This document shows, piece by piece, positions 34,004 through 43,030 of a stretch of 64,000 nucleotides of DNA. Under the pieces are notes generated by a model that was given only the letters and a program-made list of their open reading frames with translations, did not search any database and had not been told where the DNA came from. This DNA is from Thermotogaceae bacterium. GTDB taxonomy: Bacteria; Thermotogota; Thermotogae; Thermotogales; Thermotogaceae. The translations under genes and the position numbers were made by a program. Position 1 is the stretch's first letter. Each line of letters starts with the position of its first letter. The DNA is taken from assembly GCA_027077795.1 (NCBI GenBank), contig JALWTT010000006.1:585791-649790 (forward strand). The letters run 5' to 3'.

Positions 34004-35257
34004 ATGAAGAAACTCGGTGTGATCATTCTGATTTTAGCCTTGTTCGTAGCTGGGTTCGGTGTCAAGAAAATAGTATTCTGGACAGCACCAAACACTCAGC
34101 AAGAGGAGTTTTGGAAACCTATAGTGGCCCAGTGGAACAAGGAGCATCCGGATGTCCAAATCGAGTGGTCAGTTATACCCGCAGCTGGGAGTTCTGAAGA
34201 GGCTATATTAACAGCAGTTGCGGCTGGAAAAGGGCCGGACATCTCCACAAATATATTCAGCGGATTTGCAGCACAACTAGCGGGAATGGGAGCTATAGTC
34301 CCACTTGATAAGGTGTTTAAGGACGACTTCTGGAACCTCATCAAAGCTAGGCACATGGAAAATGTCATAAAAGGATGGGTTTACAGTGGCCACTACTATG
34401 TCTTCCCGATATATTCCAACCCGATGCTGTTCTGGTGGAGAAAGGACATACTCGCCAAGCTCGGTTACGACAAGGCACCGAGGACATATTCTGATGTCTA
34501 CGAGCTCGCCGAGAAATACACCGTCCCGAAAGAGAAATACGCTGTAAAAGTTATTGCTGGGAGAAACTGGTGGGATAGATGGTTTGATTTCATAACCTAC
34601 TACTACGCAGCCAGTGAAGGAAAACCATATATAGTTGGTGAAAAAGCTGTGTTCAACAACGAGTACGGAAAGAAAGTCGCAACTTTCATATTCACGATGT
34701 TCAAGAACGGTTGGACAGCAGTGGATCTCGGGAGAGACCCGTTCGAAAAAGGGACAATTATTGGGAGTATCATGGGGCCGTGGCACTTCAACTACACAAA
34801 GGAGCACTATCCGGATGTCTACAAGAATATACTCATAGCTCCTCCACCGGTTCCCGATGATTACCCCACTGGCAAACCCATATACACGTTCGCGGATACC
34901 AAAGGGCTTGTGGTCTTCTCATCGTGCAAGTACAAGGAGGAAGCGTGGAAATTCATAAAATGGGTGTTCTCGAATCCGGAAAACGATGCTAAATGGATTG
35001 AGCTCACAAAGATGCCACCTGCAAGAGGAGATATCGCCACCAACCCTGTGTTCAAGAAATATGTTGAGGGAGATCCCTACTTTGCACAAACAGCAAGTTA
35101 TGTCGCTTATGCCGTTCCACCAGCTCTCATAACGAACACAATAGATGTGCAGAACGCCATGACTAACTACCTGATAGAACCTTTGATGTATCTAAAAGCC
35201 ACCCCTGAAAAGGCTCTTGAAACCGCTGTGAAGAAGATAAGCGAGATACTCTGGTGA
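34004..35257 (+). CDS. Family-1 extracellular sugar-binding protein (ABC transporter)
   Basis: Captures an oligosaccharide outside the membrane for the ABC importer. The 417-residue protein begins with a signal peptide (KKLGVIILILALFVAGFG) and has SBP_bac_1 features: IVFWTAPNTQQEEFWKPIV, PDVQIEWSVIP, AAGKGPDISTNIF and PIYSNPMLFWWRKDIL. Aromatic residues such as WW and YYY in the middle suit sugar stacking. No cysteine lipobox is visible, so it may be free in the periplasm-like space. The GH130 enzyme in the operon suggests a mannoside as ligand. A hairpin follows the gene and may raise its expression over the permeases. Confidence 0.93.
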   Translation: MKKLGVIILILALFVAGFGVKKIVFWTAPNTQQEEFWKPIVAQWNKEHPDVQIEWSVIPAAGSSEEAILTAVAAGKGPDISTNIFSGFAAQLAGMGAIVPLDKVFKDDFWNLIKARHMENVIKGWVYSGHYYVFPIYSNPMLFWWRKDILAKLGYDKAPRTYSDVYELAEKYTVPKEKYAVKVIAGRNWWDRWFDFITYYYAASEGKPYIVGEKAVFNNEYGKKVATFIFTMFKNGWTAVDLGRDPFEKGTIIGSIMGPWHFNYTKEHYPDVYKNILIAPPPVPDDYPTGKPIYTFADTKGLVVFSSCKYKEEAWKFIKWVFSNPENDAKWIELTKMPPARGDIATNPVFKKYVEGDPYFAQTASYVAYAVPPALITNTIDVQNAMTNYLIEPLMYLKATPEKALETAVKKISEILW

Positions 35258-35284
35258 AAAGGCGGGGGGTAATCCCCCGCTTTT
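35258..35284 (+). terminator. Hairpin between sugar-binding protein and permease genes
   Basis: AAAGGCGGGGG, loop GTAAT, CCCCCGCTTTT: an 11-bp stem, mostly GC, directly after the stop codon, followed only by CTT. It is probably a partial terminator or 3' stabiliser, because the permease genes downstream belong to the same operon. Confidence 0.65.
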
Positions 35285-35313
35285 CTTAACAAAAACTTCA
35301 AGGTGGGGATACG

Positions 35314-36186
35314 ATGACTCTCAAGAAGAGAGAAAGTTTGATGGGTTGGGGCATAACTTCCACCTACTTGGGATACATGGCCATTTTTTGGGGCTATCCT
35401 TTCATCTGGATGTTCATACTAGCCTTCACAAGATGGCGGTTCTTTGGACCCCCACACTTCTATGGTATGAGGAACTTTACCCGTGTTTTTCGAGATCCAA
35501 TGTTCTGGACAGTGTTTGTCAACACCCTCAATTTTATGATGTATTTTCTCCCAATGGTCTTTGTCGGAGCTATGCTCTTCGCCTTGGCCGTGAACAGGAT
35601 GAAATACTTCAAAACCTTCGTCACACTGAGTTTTCTGGTGGCGTACATATCTTCTGGCGTTGCTTACTCAATAGTCTTCATGAATATCTTCTCCGATATC
35701 GGACCGATAAATCAATTCCTGTACAAGCATTTTGGGGTAACCATTCCGTGGTTCACAAGTCCTCAACTTGCAATGCTCACCATAGCTATAATGGTGACCT
35801 GGAAGTTCATAGGATATTATGGTCTGATCCTGTACTCTGGGATCCAAGCGATACCTAGATCTCTATACGAAGCCGCAGAACTGGATGGAGCAACTGGCTG
35901 GATAAAGTTCTGGAAAATAACTGTGCCCCTTATAAACCCAGCAATTGTAACGATATTCGTGTTAGCGATAAACCTATCTTTTGGAATATTCACAGAACCG
36001 TACATGATAACCGGAGGTGGGCCTATGAACAAGACTATGACCTTCATGATGTATATGTATGAAACAGCATTTCTGAGGATCAGACCAAGTTATGCCACGG
36101 CTTTCGCGATCATAACTGCTCTGATAAATTACGGACTGATAATCGCAGTCAGAAAGGTCGTGGAAAGAGAGGTGAGCATAGTGTGA
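35314..36186 (+). CDS. Sugar ABC transporter permease (MalF-like)
   Basis: A 290-residue membrane protein with six predicted spans. The cytoplasmic EAA loop that contacts the ATPase is present as YEAAELDGATGWIKFWKITVPLINP. The start (ATG 35314) follows AAGGTGGGGAT. Together with the next gene it forms the heterodimeric membrane channel of a carbohydrate importer. The operon has no ATPase gene; such Thermotogota and Gram-positive operons often share a common MsmK-like ATPase encoded elsewhere. Confidence 0.95.
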   Translation: MTLKKRESLMGWGITSTYLGYMAIFWGYPFIWMFILAFTRWRFFGPPHFYGMRNFTRVFRDPMFWTVFVNTLNFMMYFLPMVFVGAMLFALAVNRMKYFKTFVTLSFLVAYISSGVAYSIVFMNIFSDIGPINQFLYKHFGVTIPWFTSPQLAMLTIAIMVTWKFIGYYGLILYSGIQAIPRSLYEAAELDGATGWIKFWKITVPLINPAIVTIFVLAINLSFGIFTEPYMITGGGPMNKTMTFMMYMYETAFLRIRPSYATAFAIITALINYGLIIAVRKVVEREVSIV

Positions 36187-37007
36187 AAAGGATAAGAATA
36201 GGAGAGATAATATTTCACGTTGTGATGGTTAGCTTGGCTTTGATCTGGATATACCCGTATCTTTGGATGTTTCTCTCATCCTTCAAGATTCCACAGGAGA
36301 TATTTTCAGGGTTTTGGCCAACTCGCCTTACGCTAGAACATTACAACTTTATATTCAACATGTCAAAGAAGTTGCAAAGGCCTTTCATAAGAGCGTTCTT
36401 TAACAGTGTGTTTATATCCACAATTGTGACTTTTTCCGTTATAGTTACGGCAGCCATCGCAGCATATCCCCTGTCCAAATTGAGAATTCGTGGTGGAAGC
36501 GCTGTTTTCAACTTTATAATATTCCAGATGCTATTTCCCGGCTTCATGTTCATCATTCCACTCTTCGTTTTGATAAAAAATCTGGGGCTTCTAAACACAT
36601 ACAGTGCCATGATATTGCCATACCTTATGAGTGCATGGGCACTGTTCATGACGATTCAGTCCTACAAATCCATTCCCATAGACTATATAGAAGCTGCAAA
36701 AATCGACGGAGCTGGCATCCTGTGGATCATATTTAAGGTCATGGTTCCACTGGCCAGGGGGACACTGGCCATAGTTGGGCTCTTCACGTTCAACGGAATT
36801 TGGGATAACTTCATGTGGCCTCTCATAGTGGTCAAAGATTACAACAAAATGCCGCTCGCAGTCTTACTGGCGACTTTCAATCATGAATATGCCAGCTATG
36901 TTGGGCCTCTTCTGGCTGGTTCGGTTCTTCAAACCATACCCATGATACTCATATTCGTTATATTCAGAAAGCACTTTTTGCAGGGAATATCCATGTCGTT
37001 CAAATAG
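36183..37007 (+). CDS. Sugar ABC transporter permease (MalG-like)
   Basis: A 274-residue six-span protein. The start GTG overlaps the previous stop as GTGA. The EAA loop reads YIEAAKIDGAGILWIIFKVMVPLARG. Early residues (WIYPYLWMFLSSFKIPQEIFSGFWPTRLTLEHY, read in pieces) match the MalG group, with the usual WP...T..HY segment. It pairs with the MalF-like permease upstream. The GH130 gene follows 13 bases downstream with its own AGGAGGTGG site. Confidence 0.95.
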   Translation: MKRIRIGEIIFHVVMVSLALIWIYPYLWMFLSSFKIPQEIFSGFWPTRLTLEHYNFIFNMSKKLQRPFIRAFFNSVFISTIVTFSVIVTAAIAAYPLSKLRIRGGSAVFNFIIFQMLFPGFMFIIPLFVLIKNLGLLNTYSAMILPYLMSAWALFMTIQSYKSIPIDYIEAAKIDGAGILWIIFKVMVPLARGTLAIVGLFTFNGIWDNFMWPLIVVKDYNKMPLAVLLATFNHEYASYVGPLLAGSVLQTIPMILIFVIFRKHFLQGISMSFK

Positions 37008-37020
37008 GAGGTGGAAAGGA

Positions 37021-37914
37021 ATGAAGCTGGAAAGGTACCAATTCAATCCCCTGATTTCCCCAAATCCTATGCACATTTGGGAAAGTAGATTTGTATTCAA
37101 TCCAGCGGTGGTACATGATGGAGAACTCTTTCACATGATATACAGGGCGCAGGGTGATGACATGGTTTCCAGAATGGGGTATGCAGTAAGCGTAGATGGC
37201 ATTCATTTTAACAGAATGGAAAATCCGGTCTTTGAACCAGCTGGCGATGATGAACTTTACGGGGTAGAGGATCCCAGGATAACTTTCATAGACGGTTGGT
37301 ATTATATGCTCTATACGGCTTATTCTCCTTACGGTACCAGGATTAGCATGTCCAGAACGAAGAATTTCATAACTTGGGAGAGGTTTGGAGTTGTGATCCC
37401 GGATGTCGACAACAAAGATGCTGCGCTTTTTCCGGAGAAGATCGGCGGAAAATATGCGATGCTTCACAGAATTCACCCAGATATATGGCTCGCATTTTCA
37501 GAGGATCTGATTCATTGGGAAAACTTCGTGAAGATAGCGTCACCTCGAGTTGGTATGTGGGACGATTTGAAAATAGGAGCTGGAGCCCCTCCGATAAAAA
37601 CCGAGTATGGGTGGCTTCTTCTATACCATGGCGTTAAAAAAGCGCGTAGACCCATTTACAGACTCGGATTCATGCTCCTCGATCTTGAAGATCCAACAAG
37701 GGTTTTGAAGAGATCCAATGAGCCTATTCTTGAGCCAGAACTCCCTTTGGAAAAGTTCGGTGGCGTTCCAAATGTGGTTTTTTCGGATGCGATGGTGGAA
37801 TTCCACGGCGAATACTATGTGTACTATGGAGCTGCGGATAATCACATCGCACTTGCTAAAATTAAAAAAAGGGAGGTTTTAAATTGGATTAGAAACCAGG
37901 AGGGGGGACGATGA
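37021..37914 (+). CDS. GH130 beta-mannoside phosphorylase or hydrolase
   Basis: A cytoplasmic five-bladed propeller enzyme of 297 residues. GH130 marks are ESRFVFNPAVVHDGELFHMIYRAQ, YGVEDPRITFIDGWYYMLYTAY, VDNKDAALFPEKIGGKYAMLHRI and DDLKIGAGAPPIKTEYGWLLLYHG. Most GH130 members phosphorolyse beta-1,4-mannosides (mannosyl-glucose, mannobiose, or mannosyl-GlcNAc), releasing mannose-1-phosphate; one subgroup hydrolyses. Which applies cannot be read. Its place in a sugar ABC operon implies that the imported sugar is a beta-mannoside. No signal peptide. It overlaps the next gene as ATGA. Confidence 0.92.
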   Translation: MKLERYQFNPLISPNPMHIWESRFVFNPAVVHDGELFHMIYRAQGDDMVSRMGYAVSVDGIHFNRMENPVFEPAGDDELYGVEDPRITFIDGWYYMLYTAYSPYGTRISMSRTKNFITWERFGVVIPDVDNKDAALFPEKIGGKYAMLHRIHPDIWLAFSEDLIHWENFVKIASPRVGMWDDLKIGAGAPPIKTEYGWLLLYHGVKKARRPIYRLGFMLLDLEDPTRVLKRSNEPILEPELPLEKFGGVPNVVFSDAMVEFHGEYYVYYGAADNHIALAKIKKREVLNWIRNQEGGR

Positions 37915-39230
37915 ATCTAAAAAAACTGGAAGAGTTTCTATTCAGAAAGATTGAGGAGACCAAGCTTCCCAGTTTATCCGTTGCTGTTTTTCACAAGGGA
38001 GGTATTGTGTATGCAAAAACGTGGGGATATTCGGACATTGAAGAAAACAAGCCAGCAACTTTGGATACACTCTACGGCATTGGTTCTATAAGCAAGTCGT
38101 TCACATGCCTTGCCATAATGAAACTCGTAGAAAGGGGTCTGATGTCCCTTAGTGATTCCGTTTCAAAGTATGTCCCTTTAGATCTAAGCAACGTGATGAT
38201 ATATCATCTCATGTCTCATTCATCTGGGATACCTGGACTGGGATATGCCGAAGCTCTAATAAGACAACAAGTTTCTGCTTCACAAAAATGGCTACCGGTA
38301 GCAGACACAGATGATCTGCTTACTTTTATGTCGGATGTTAAAGCATGGCATCTGTTCAAACCCGGTGAAAAATGGTTCTACCTGAACGAAGGATATGAAC
38401 TTTTGGAAAGGATCGTTGAAATCGTCAGCGGCATGGAATACAAGGAATTCATCAAATCGGAAATCTTCAGTCCTCTTGGCATCAACTGCTCGTTCATAGA
38501 AGATCAAGATGAGAAGCTAGCCTCACCTTACTACTTGAAAGATGGGATACTGGTTAAGTCCAGGACTCTCGGAGGCCCAATGAACGGAGCAGGTGGAATC
38601 ACATGCTCGGCATCTGATCTGGCCAAGTATGGCTACACGTATGTCTCAAAAAATGGAGTGGTGTCTCCACGACTAATAGAGGAGATGGAAAAACCCAGGA
38701 TGAGAATTCCATACGAGATTCCGTATGGGAATTATCACTATGGATATGGGCTCATGATAATGGATGATTTCCTTGGGAGAAAGGTGATAGGTCACGGGGG
38801 ATCAGTCTTGGTTTACACTGCTCATCTCCTGTATTCCAGGGAAGAAGACATTTCGATTGCCGTTTTATCAAATTCTTCGGGATATCCCATGAAGAACTTT
38901 GCACTGTACTTGTTAGCCACATTTCTGGGAGAAGATCCTGAAAAGCTGTCGTTCGTTAGAACTGATGATATCCTGTCTTCCTTAACAGGAGTGTACAGAA
39001 CGTATCATGGCACGATATCTTCAAATATAAAGAGGAGTGGAGATTTTCTCATATTAGAGCTTTTTGAGGACGTTTCACCAGTCGAAATGGTTTTAGTTCC
39101 AGAAAGGCTTGAAAGGGATCATACTCTGTTTTACACCTTGTCTTCAGGGTCAAAGATTCCCGTTCAGTTCATCAGGAAAGGTGACAAAACGTTAATGGTG
39201 TATGAAAGATATGTATTCGAAAAAGTGTGA
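37911..39230 (+). CDS. Serine beta-lactamase-like esterase/hydrolase
   Basis: A 439-residue protein of the class C beta-lactamase/penicillin-binding-protein superfamily. The nucleophile motif SxxK is SISK (S59, K62, within GSISKSFT), followed by HLMSHSSGIPG, WFYLNEGYELL (the YxN motif) and HGGSVLVYTA (an HGG variant of the KTG box). A small C-terminal beta domain follows from about 340. It has no signal peptide. In a mannoside import operon it is more likely an intracellular esterase, perhaps removing acyl groups from imported oligosaccharides, than a resistance enzyme. It is the last gene of the operon. Confidence 0.85.
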   Translation: MNLKKLEEFLFRKIEETKLPSLSVAVFHKGGIVYAKTWGYSDIEENKPATLDTLYGIGSISKSFTCLAIMKLVERGLMSLSDSVSKYVPLDLSNVMIYHLMSHSSGIPGLGYAEALIRQQVSASQKWLPVADTDDLLTFMSDVKAWHLFKPGEKWFYLNEGYELLERIVEIVSGMEYKEFIKSEIFSPLGINCSFIEDQDEKLASPYYLKDGILVKSRTLGGPMNGAGGITCSASDLAKYGYTYVSKNGVVSPRLIEEMEKPRMRIPYEIPYGNYHYGYGLMIMDDFLGRKVIGHGGSVLVYTAHLLYSREEDISIAVLSNSSGYPMKNFALYLLATFLGEDPEKLSFVRTDDILSSLTGVYRTYHGTISSNIKRSGDFLILELFEDVSPVEMVLVPERLERDHTLFYTLSSGSKIPVQFIRKGDKTLMVYERYVFEKV

Positions 39231-39321
39231 AACCGTTACTCCTAGGTTATAGTTGTAATAGCCTTTGCCATCATGGTGGGTATTTTCAACTTACCTTCTC
39301 TTTTTTCCAAAAATCGCTTCT

Positions 39322-40437
39322 TTACCACCTTTCAATGAGTTCTTCCTTCTTTTCCATAAACATGTTTAGCTGTTCTTCTATGATTTCTTCCGCCTCCTCT
39401 GTACTCATGCCCTGGGTTTCCTCCACAAAAGATGCAACCCTTGCAAAATAAAATGGAATCATTTTTTCAACGCTTATTTCTTCCTTCCTGAAGGTCAAAG
39501 CGAAAGACTGCACCGTCTCTACCCACTCTTCGGTATTTACCACGCCTTCAGATCTAACATGATTCAATATTTCCCCCGATATAAAGTCTAGATTCTCAAC
39601 CTCTTCTCTTGCTTTGTTTTTGAGGTTCTCCAGATCTACAGCTATTTCCTCAGGTTCCACATTGGGAGATTCTCCCACCACTGGAACCCTCTCAATTCCG
39701 TTGGAACTTTTCCACATATCTTCATGCTCAATCATTAGAGAGAAAAGTGTGGAAACCACCTGAACAAACATGGGGGACAGATGTTTCCCCGGGTCCTTTA
39801 CGTCGTGTATCTTAACACCAAGTGCAGCTTGAACAACTTCAAGGCCACTAGCAATTGCTGTTGTCGTCATCCATATGTCTATACCGAATCTCGCTACGTT
39901 CGTTTTCCAAACATCCTTTGGCTTTTTCAAATAAAGCGTATATGCCTTTCTCCCCACCCCAAAATCTCCCCCTATGGGCTGGCGGATTTTTTTGCCGTAC
40001 AGTGCAGATGTCATCGGATAGCATATGTGGTTTGTTATAGTTCCATCGTACTTATGTCTCAAGTAGTAGGGAGCGATGTAATCTGCATCACCAGAAACTA
40101 TGGGCCCAGCGAGTCTGTCAATCCACCAGGGTTCAACGCTCCTGAGGTCCGAGTCTAAGAATACAATCGCATCTGCACCAGCATTTTCAGCGTATTCGAA
40201 GATTGCTCTCATGGCGCTTCCTTTCCCAGGAATTCCTCTATACTCAAAACTCACCTTTTCGATGTTTTCAGTTTCGGAGTTCATAAAAGTTTCTCTTGTC
40301 CCATCACTTGATCCTCCATCTGAGTTTACCAATATGCCCTTGCCACTGAAGTATTTTCTGAGCCCTTCGGCAGCCACCTCTGCCACCTTTCTTATGGTGT
40401 CGGCATTGTTGTAGCTAGGGATTCCCACAACTATCAT
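39322..40437 (-). CDS. GT2/GT81-like glycosyltransferase, possibly glucosyl-3-phosphoglycerate synthase type
   Basis: A 371-residue GT-A enzyme. It starts IVVGIPSYNNADTIRKV, has NSDGGSSDGT, GIPGKGSAMRAIF and the metal-binding DSD (95-97) in VFLDSDLRSVEPWW, then GDFGVGRKAY and FGIDIWMTT. The PGKG and D-SD-LR segments recall GT81 glucosyl-3-phosphoglycerate synthases, which begin synthesis of the solutes glucosylglycerate and mannosylglucosylglycerate. The last ~130 residues are acidic and helical. ATG 40437 is chosen from GGAGGTGAT four bases upstream. The GH38 gene precedes it by 99 bases. Substrate assignment is an inference. Confidence 0.7.
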   Translation of the reverse strand: MIVVGIPSYNNADTIRKVAEVAAEGLRKYFSGKGILVNSDGGSSDGTRETFMNSETENIEKVSFEYRGIPGKGSAMRAIFEYAENAGADAIVFLDSDLRSVEPWWIDRLAGPIVSGDADYIAPYYLRHKYDGTITNHICYPMTSALYGKKIRQPIGGDFGVGRKAYTLYLKKPKDVWKTNVARFGIDIWMTTTAIASGLEVVQAALGVKIHDVKDPGKHLSPMFVQVVSTLFSLMIEHEDMWKSSNGIERVPVVGESPNVEPEEIAVDLENLKNKAREEVENLDFISGEILNHVRSEGVVNTEEWVETVQSFALTFRKEEISVEKMIPFYFARVASFVEETQGMSTEEAEEIIEEQLNMFMEKKEELIERW

Positions 40438-40471
40438 TTGCATCACCTCCAGATCCCTTTTTAAATTCGTA

Positions 40472-40503
40472 TTTACAGGTTTCTCAACTTTTTCTCCTGT
40501 AAA
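40472..40503. repeat. Inverted repeat upstream of the glycosyltransferase gene (candidate operator)
   Basis: TTTACAGG (40472-40479) and CCTGTAAA (40496-40503) are perfect inverted 8-mers with a 16-base spacer. On the minus strand the spacer contains TTGAGA, with TTAAAA 17 bases further on as a possible promoter, about 50 bases before the start codon. Confidence 0.5.
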
Positions 40504-40536
40504 ACCCATCATTTCTACCCCAGTAATTAGCCTATG

Positions 40537-42912
40537 CTATTTCCATGTTTCAGCTTTCCAGAACTCCAGTATGTAATCATATGTTCTCTTCTTTCCCCTA
40601 ACTTCGTTGAGTTTCCAGGTGAGCTTTTCTATTTCATCTTTAACTTTCTCACCTAATCTTTCTCTGTTCAAAAGTGCTGAAAGCTTCATTTCAAGTGAAG
40701 TTCTTAGCATTGCCCAGTATCTATGCTCATATCTAATTCTGTCTATTCCAACGGATCTCATAGCAGATTCCCTAGCCTTTTCAGCATCCTTTCTGCTTCT
40801 CTTTGCAAGATCCTCAAGCTTTTCTATAACTCGAACATCCGGGATCTTTTTATCAGGTCCGTATGGAAGATTTTCCAATAATAGGTAAATCTCAGATTTT
40901 CCTTTTTCAACCTTCCTTACGGGAAGATTTTTCATGATGACTTTTCCAGAAATGCCCATGCCCGGAAGGATAGCTCCATCCCTTGAGAGTAGTATATTTC
41001 CTCTTCTCGCTCCTTTAGCGCTCACCAAGATTTTTGGCCAGGATAGGAATCTCACTCTAGAGAGAAATTCCTCAGAAAAGGGGGCAATTTTTCCCCTCAT
41101 AACCACTAAGTCTATGTTGATCCACCTTTCGGATCTTGCTCCAGGTACATACATACTAGGACCGGCATTCCCAGATCTGCTGGAAACCTTTTTCGTGATC
41201 CACTCCACAGATCTCACCAACGGAATCATGAGTTTTCCATCCTTGCACAGGTAAGACCTGAGACCTTTCGTTATGATCGCTATAGATTCATTTTCCCTCG
41301 TAGCGATGACGAAATCCTGCATCGGAAATTCCTCGATCCTTCCGACCTCCCTGGCTGCCAATAGAATTCCACCTAACGTCTCCTCTCTTGGATAGAGGTC
41401 CCTGTCTGTGCAGGGTCTTTGCACGATATCAAATGGCATGCCAGCATAGATTTTTCCCGAACCTTCAAAGGAATAATAAAGTCTATAGCAGCATCCTCTT
41501 GGAATTATCCTTGATTGCAACCACACCATGTCTTCAAATATGTCATAAATCTCTTCAAGTTTTATCTCTACTTTGTCACTTTTCACAATCCTTTCAAATG
41601 CGTACCTTACAGATTTGGGAGATTTGTACGATCCGGTTAACTTTGTTATAATGGTAAACCTTTCTTTTTTACAATCCGATGAGTATGCATCTCCTTCGTC
41701 TTTTTCAAGGACGATTTCAAAGGGTTGAAAATTACTGGGATCTGAGGGGACATAGCGATACGACTTGTATTTCCACAACCCTAGTCCATCTGATTTAACT
41801 TCGAGAATCTCATCACCTTTCGGGAAATATCCGGAATAGCTCGACGGAGTGAAAATGAAATTTCCATCTAGGGGGTACTTCCTTAAGACCTCAGAAATCC
41901 TATCTTTTACATCCTTGTAGAGCATTTCATAGCTTTTTTCCATCTTTTCATGAACTTGATCGATACCAACACCGCATATGTTGTCATGTATGAGGGTTTT
42001 CAAATACTCTCTCCAAAGAACATCTGTTTTCAAATTCTCACCAATTCCAGATGCTAGGAATTCAAGGGTTGTTAAGAGTTTCCCAATGAAGTCTGAACCG
42101 AGTTTTAGATAGGTTCTCGTGCTCAAAGTCCCTGGAAAAACCGATGCTATTTTTCCCGAGATGAGCTCACCAATTACTACAGGTTTTCTCAATTTTTTCA
42201 CCACACGCAAGAGCTTTTCAATAGAGGTGGAAAATACTCTTCCGTTCAAAAAGTTCTTAGGGTTTTCTGGATGGAGATCCAGATCATATCCATCCATTAG
42301 AACCACCGGTTTTCCAAATCGCTCAAGTTTTCTCACTTCGTGATCGAATCTCTTCTTCGCTATGCCCTCAGTATCAGAGAGGTTGTAGAGAGTCCTATAT
42401 CCTCCTATCAAGCCAATTGCCTCCACTTCTGATCCATCTGGAGATCTCCATACAAAAAACGGGAAAATTTCCCTAATACCTCTCCAAACAATTGAAAAAT
42501 TCACGCCAAATTTCTTCATGATTTGTGGAAGTTGTGATATCTGACCAAAGTTATCCATAAACCACCCTACTTTCATACAAGCACCTTGAGATTTACAATC
42601 TTTTTCCCCCAACTCGAAATTTTTCCAGATTGCTTGAGGTATAGACATTCTCCAGTCTATTTGGGCGTAAACTGGCCCAATTTTCAGGTTTCCGCTTCTG
42701 ATGAAATTCAAAGCTTTTTCGTAAAGTTCTGGGTTCTCTTCTCTGAGATCCTCCATTATCAGAGTTTGACCGTCTAATACATATTCAAAAGAGTTATCCT
42801 TTGCCACTAGCTTCAAGAGATTTTCAAAGAGTTTTGGCAGCCACTTTCTCGTGTATTCGGCAGTTGCGAACCACTCTCTATCCCAATGTGTGTGTGAAAG
42901 AATGAATGTCAA
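40537..42912 (-). CDS. GH38 alpha-mannosidase
   Basis: Hydrolyses alpha-linked mannose in the cytoplasm; no signal peptide. The 791-residue protein begins TFILSHTHWDREW, the zinc-binding HxHWDREW of GH38, and continues with QIDWRMSIPQAIW and GWFMDNFGQISQLPQIMKKFG, where the Asp is the expected nucleophile. A helical bundle (ending LIHDNICGVGIDQVH) and a long beta C-terminal region follow. Length is in the family range. Start TTG 42912 follows GAGGAGGATC. A glycosyltransferase gene follows, so the enzyme may recycle a mannosylated solute or trim a glycan. Confidence 0.92.
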   Translation of the reverse strand: MTFILSHTHWDREWFATAEYTRKWLPKLFENLLKLVAKDNSFEYVLDGQTLIMEDLREENPELYEKALNFIRSGNLKIGPVYAQIDWRMSIPQAIWKNFELGEKDCKSQGACMKVGWFMDNFGQISQLPQIMKKFGVNFSIVWRGIREIFPFFVWRSPDGSEVEAIGLIGGYRTLYNLSDTEGIAKKRFDHEVRKLERFGKPVVLMDGYDLDLHPENPKNFLNGRVFSTSIEKLLRVVKKLRKPVVIGELISGKIASVFPGTLSTRTYLKLGSDFIGKLLTTLEFLASGIGENLKTDVLWREYLKTLIHDNICGVGIDQVHEKMEKSYEMLYKDVKDRISEVLRKYPLDGNFIFTPSSYSGYFPKGDEILEVKSDGLGLWKYKSYRYVPSDPSNFQPFEIVLEKDEGDAYSSDCKKERFTIITKLTGSYKSPKSVRYAFERIVKSDKVEIKLEEIYDIFEDMVWLQSRIIPRGCCYRLYYSFEGSGKIYAGMPFDIVQRPCTDRDLYPREETLGGILLAAREVGRIEEFPMQDFVIATRENESIAIITKGLRSYLCKDGKLMIPLVRSVEWITKKVSSRSGNAGPSMYVPGARSERWINIDLVVMRGKIAPFSEEFLSRVRFLSWPKILVSAKGARRGNILLSRDGAILPGMGISGKVIMKNLPVRKVEKGKSEIYLLLENLPYGPDKKIPDVRVIEKLEDLAKRSRKDAEKARESAMRSVGIDRIRYEHRYWAMLRTSLEMKLSALLNRERLGEKVKDEIEKLTWKLNEVRGKKRTYDYILEFWKAETWK

Positions 42913-42981
42913 AACTCGATCCTCCTCTCATCCTCTGGGTTGAAGGATGCATCCCAAAAATATGATCACCTCATTCTTATA

Positions 42982-42997
42982 GAGATGGTATCATCTC
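42982..42997. promoter_or_regulatory. Dyad upstream of the GH38 gene (candidate operator)
   Basis: GAGATGGTATCATCTC: 6-bp inverted arms with a 4-base centre. On the minus strand it is followed at once by TATAAG, a possible -10, about 65 bases before the GH38 start. The 118-base gap between ppx and GH38 holds nothing else I can identify. Confidence 0.35.
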
Positions 42998-43030
42998 GCA
43001 TTCGGAGAAAGCCACTTTCCAAGGGAGATT

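Noticed and set aside
34277-34807. A 176-codon antisense frame in the sugar-binding protein gene
   Set aside because: It lies wholly inside a well-supported gene and looks like a codon-bias shadow.
37911-39230. Antibiotic-resistance beta-lactamase
   Set aside because: No signal peptide, and it sits in a sugar-utilisation operon; the SxxK fold alone does not show resistance.
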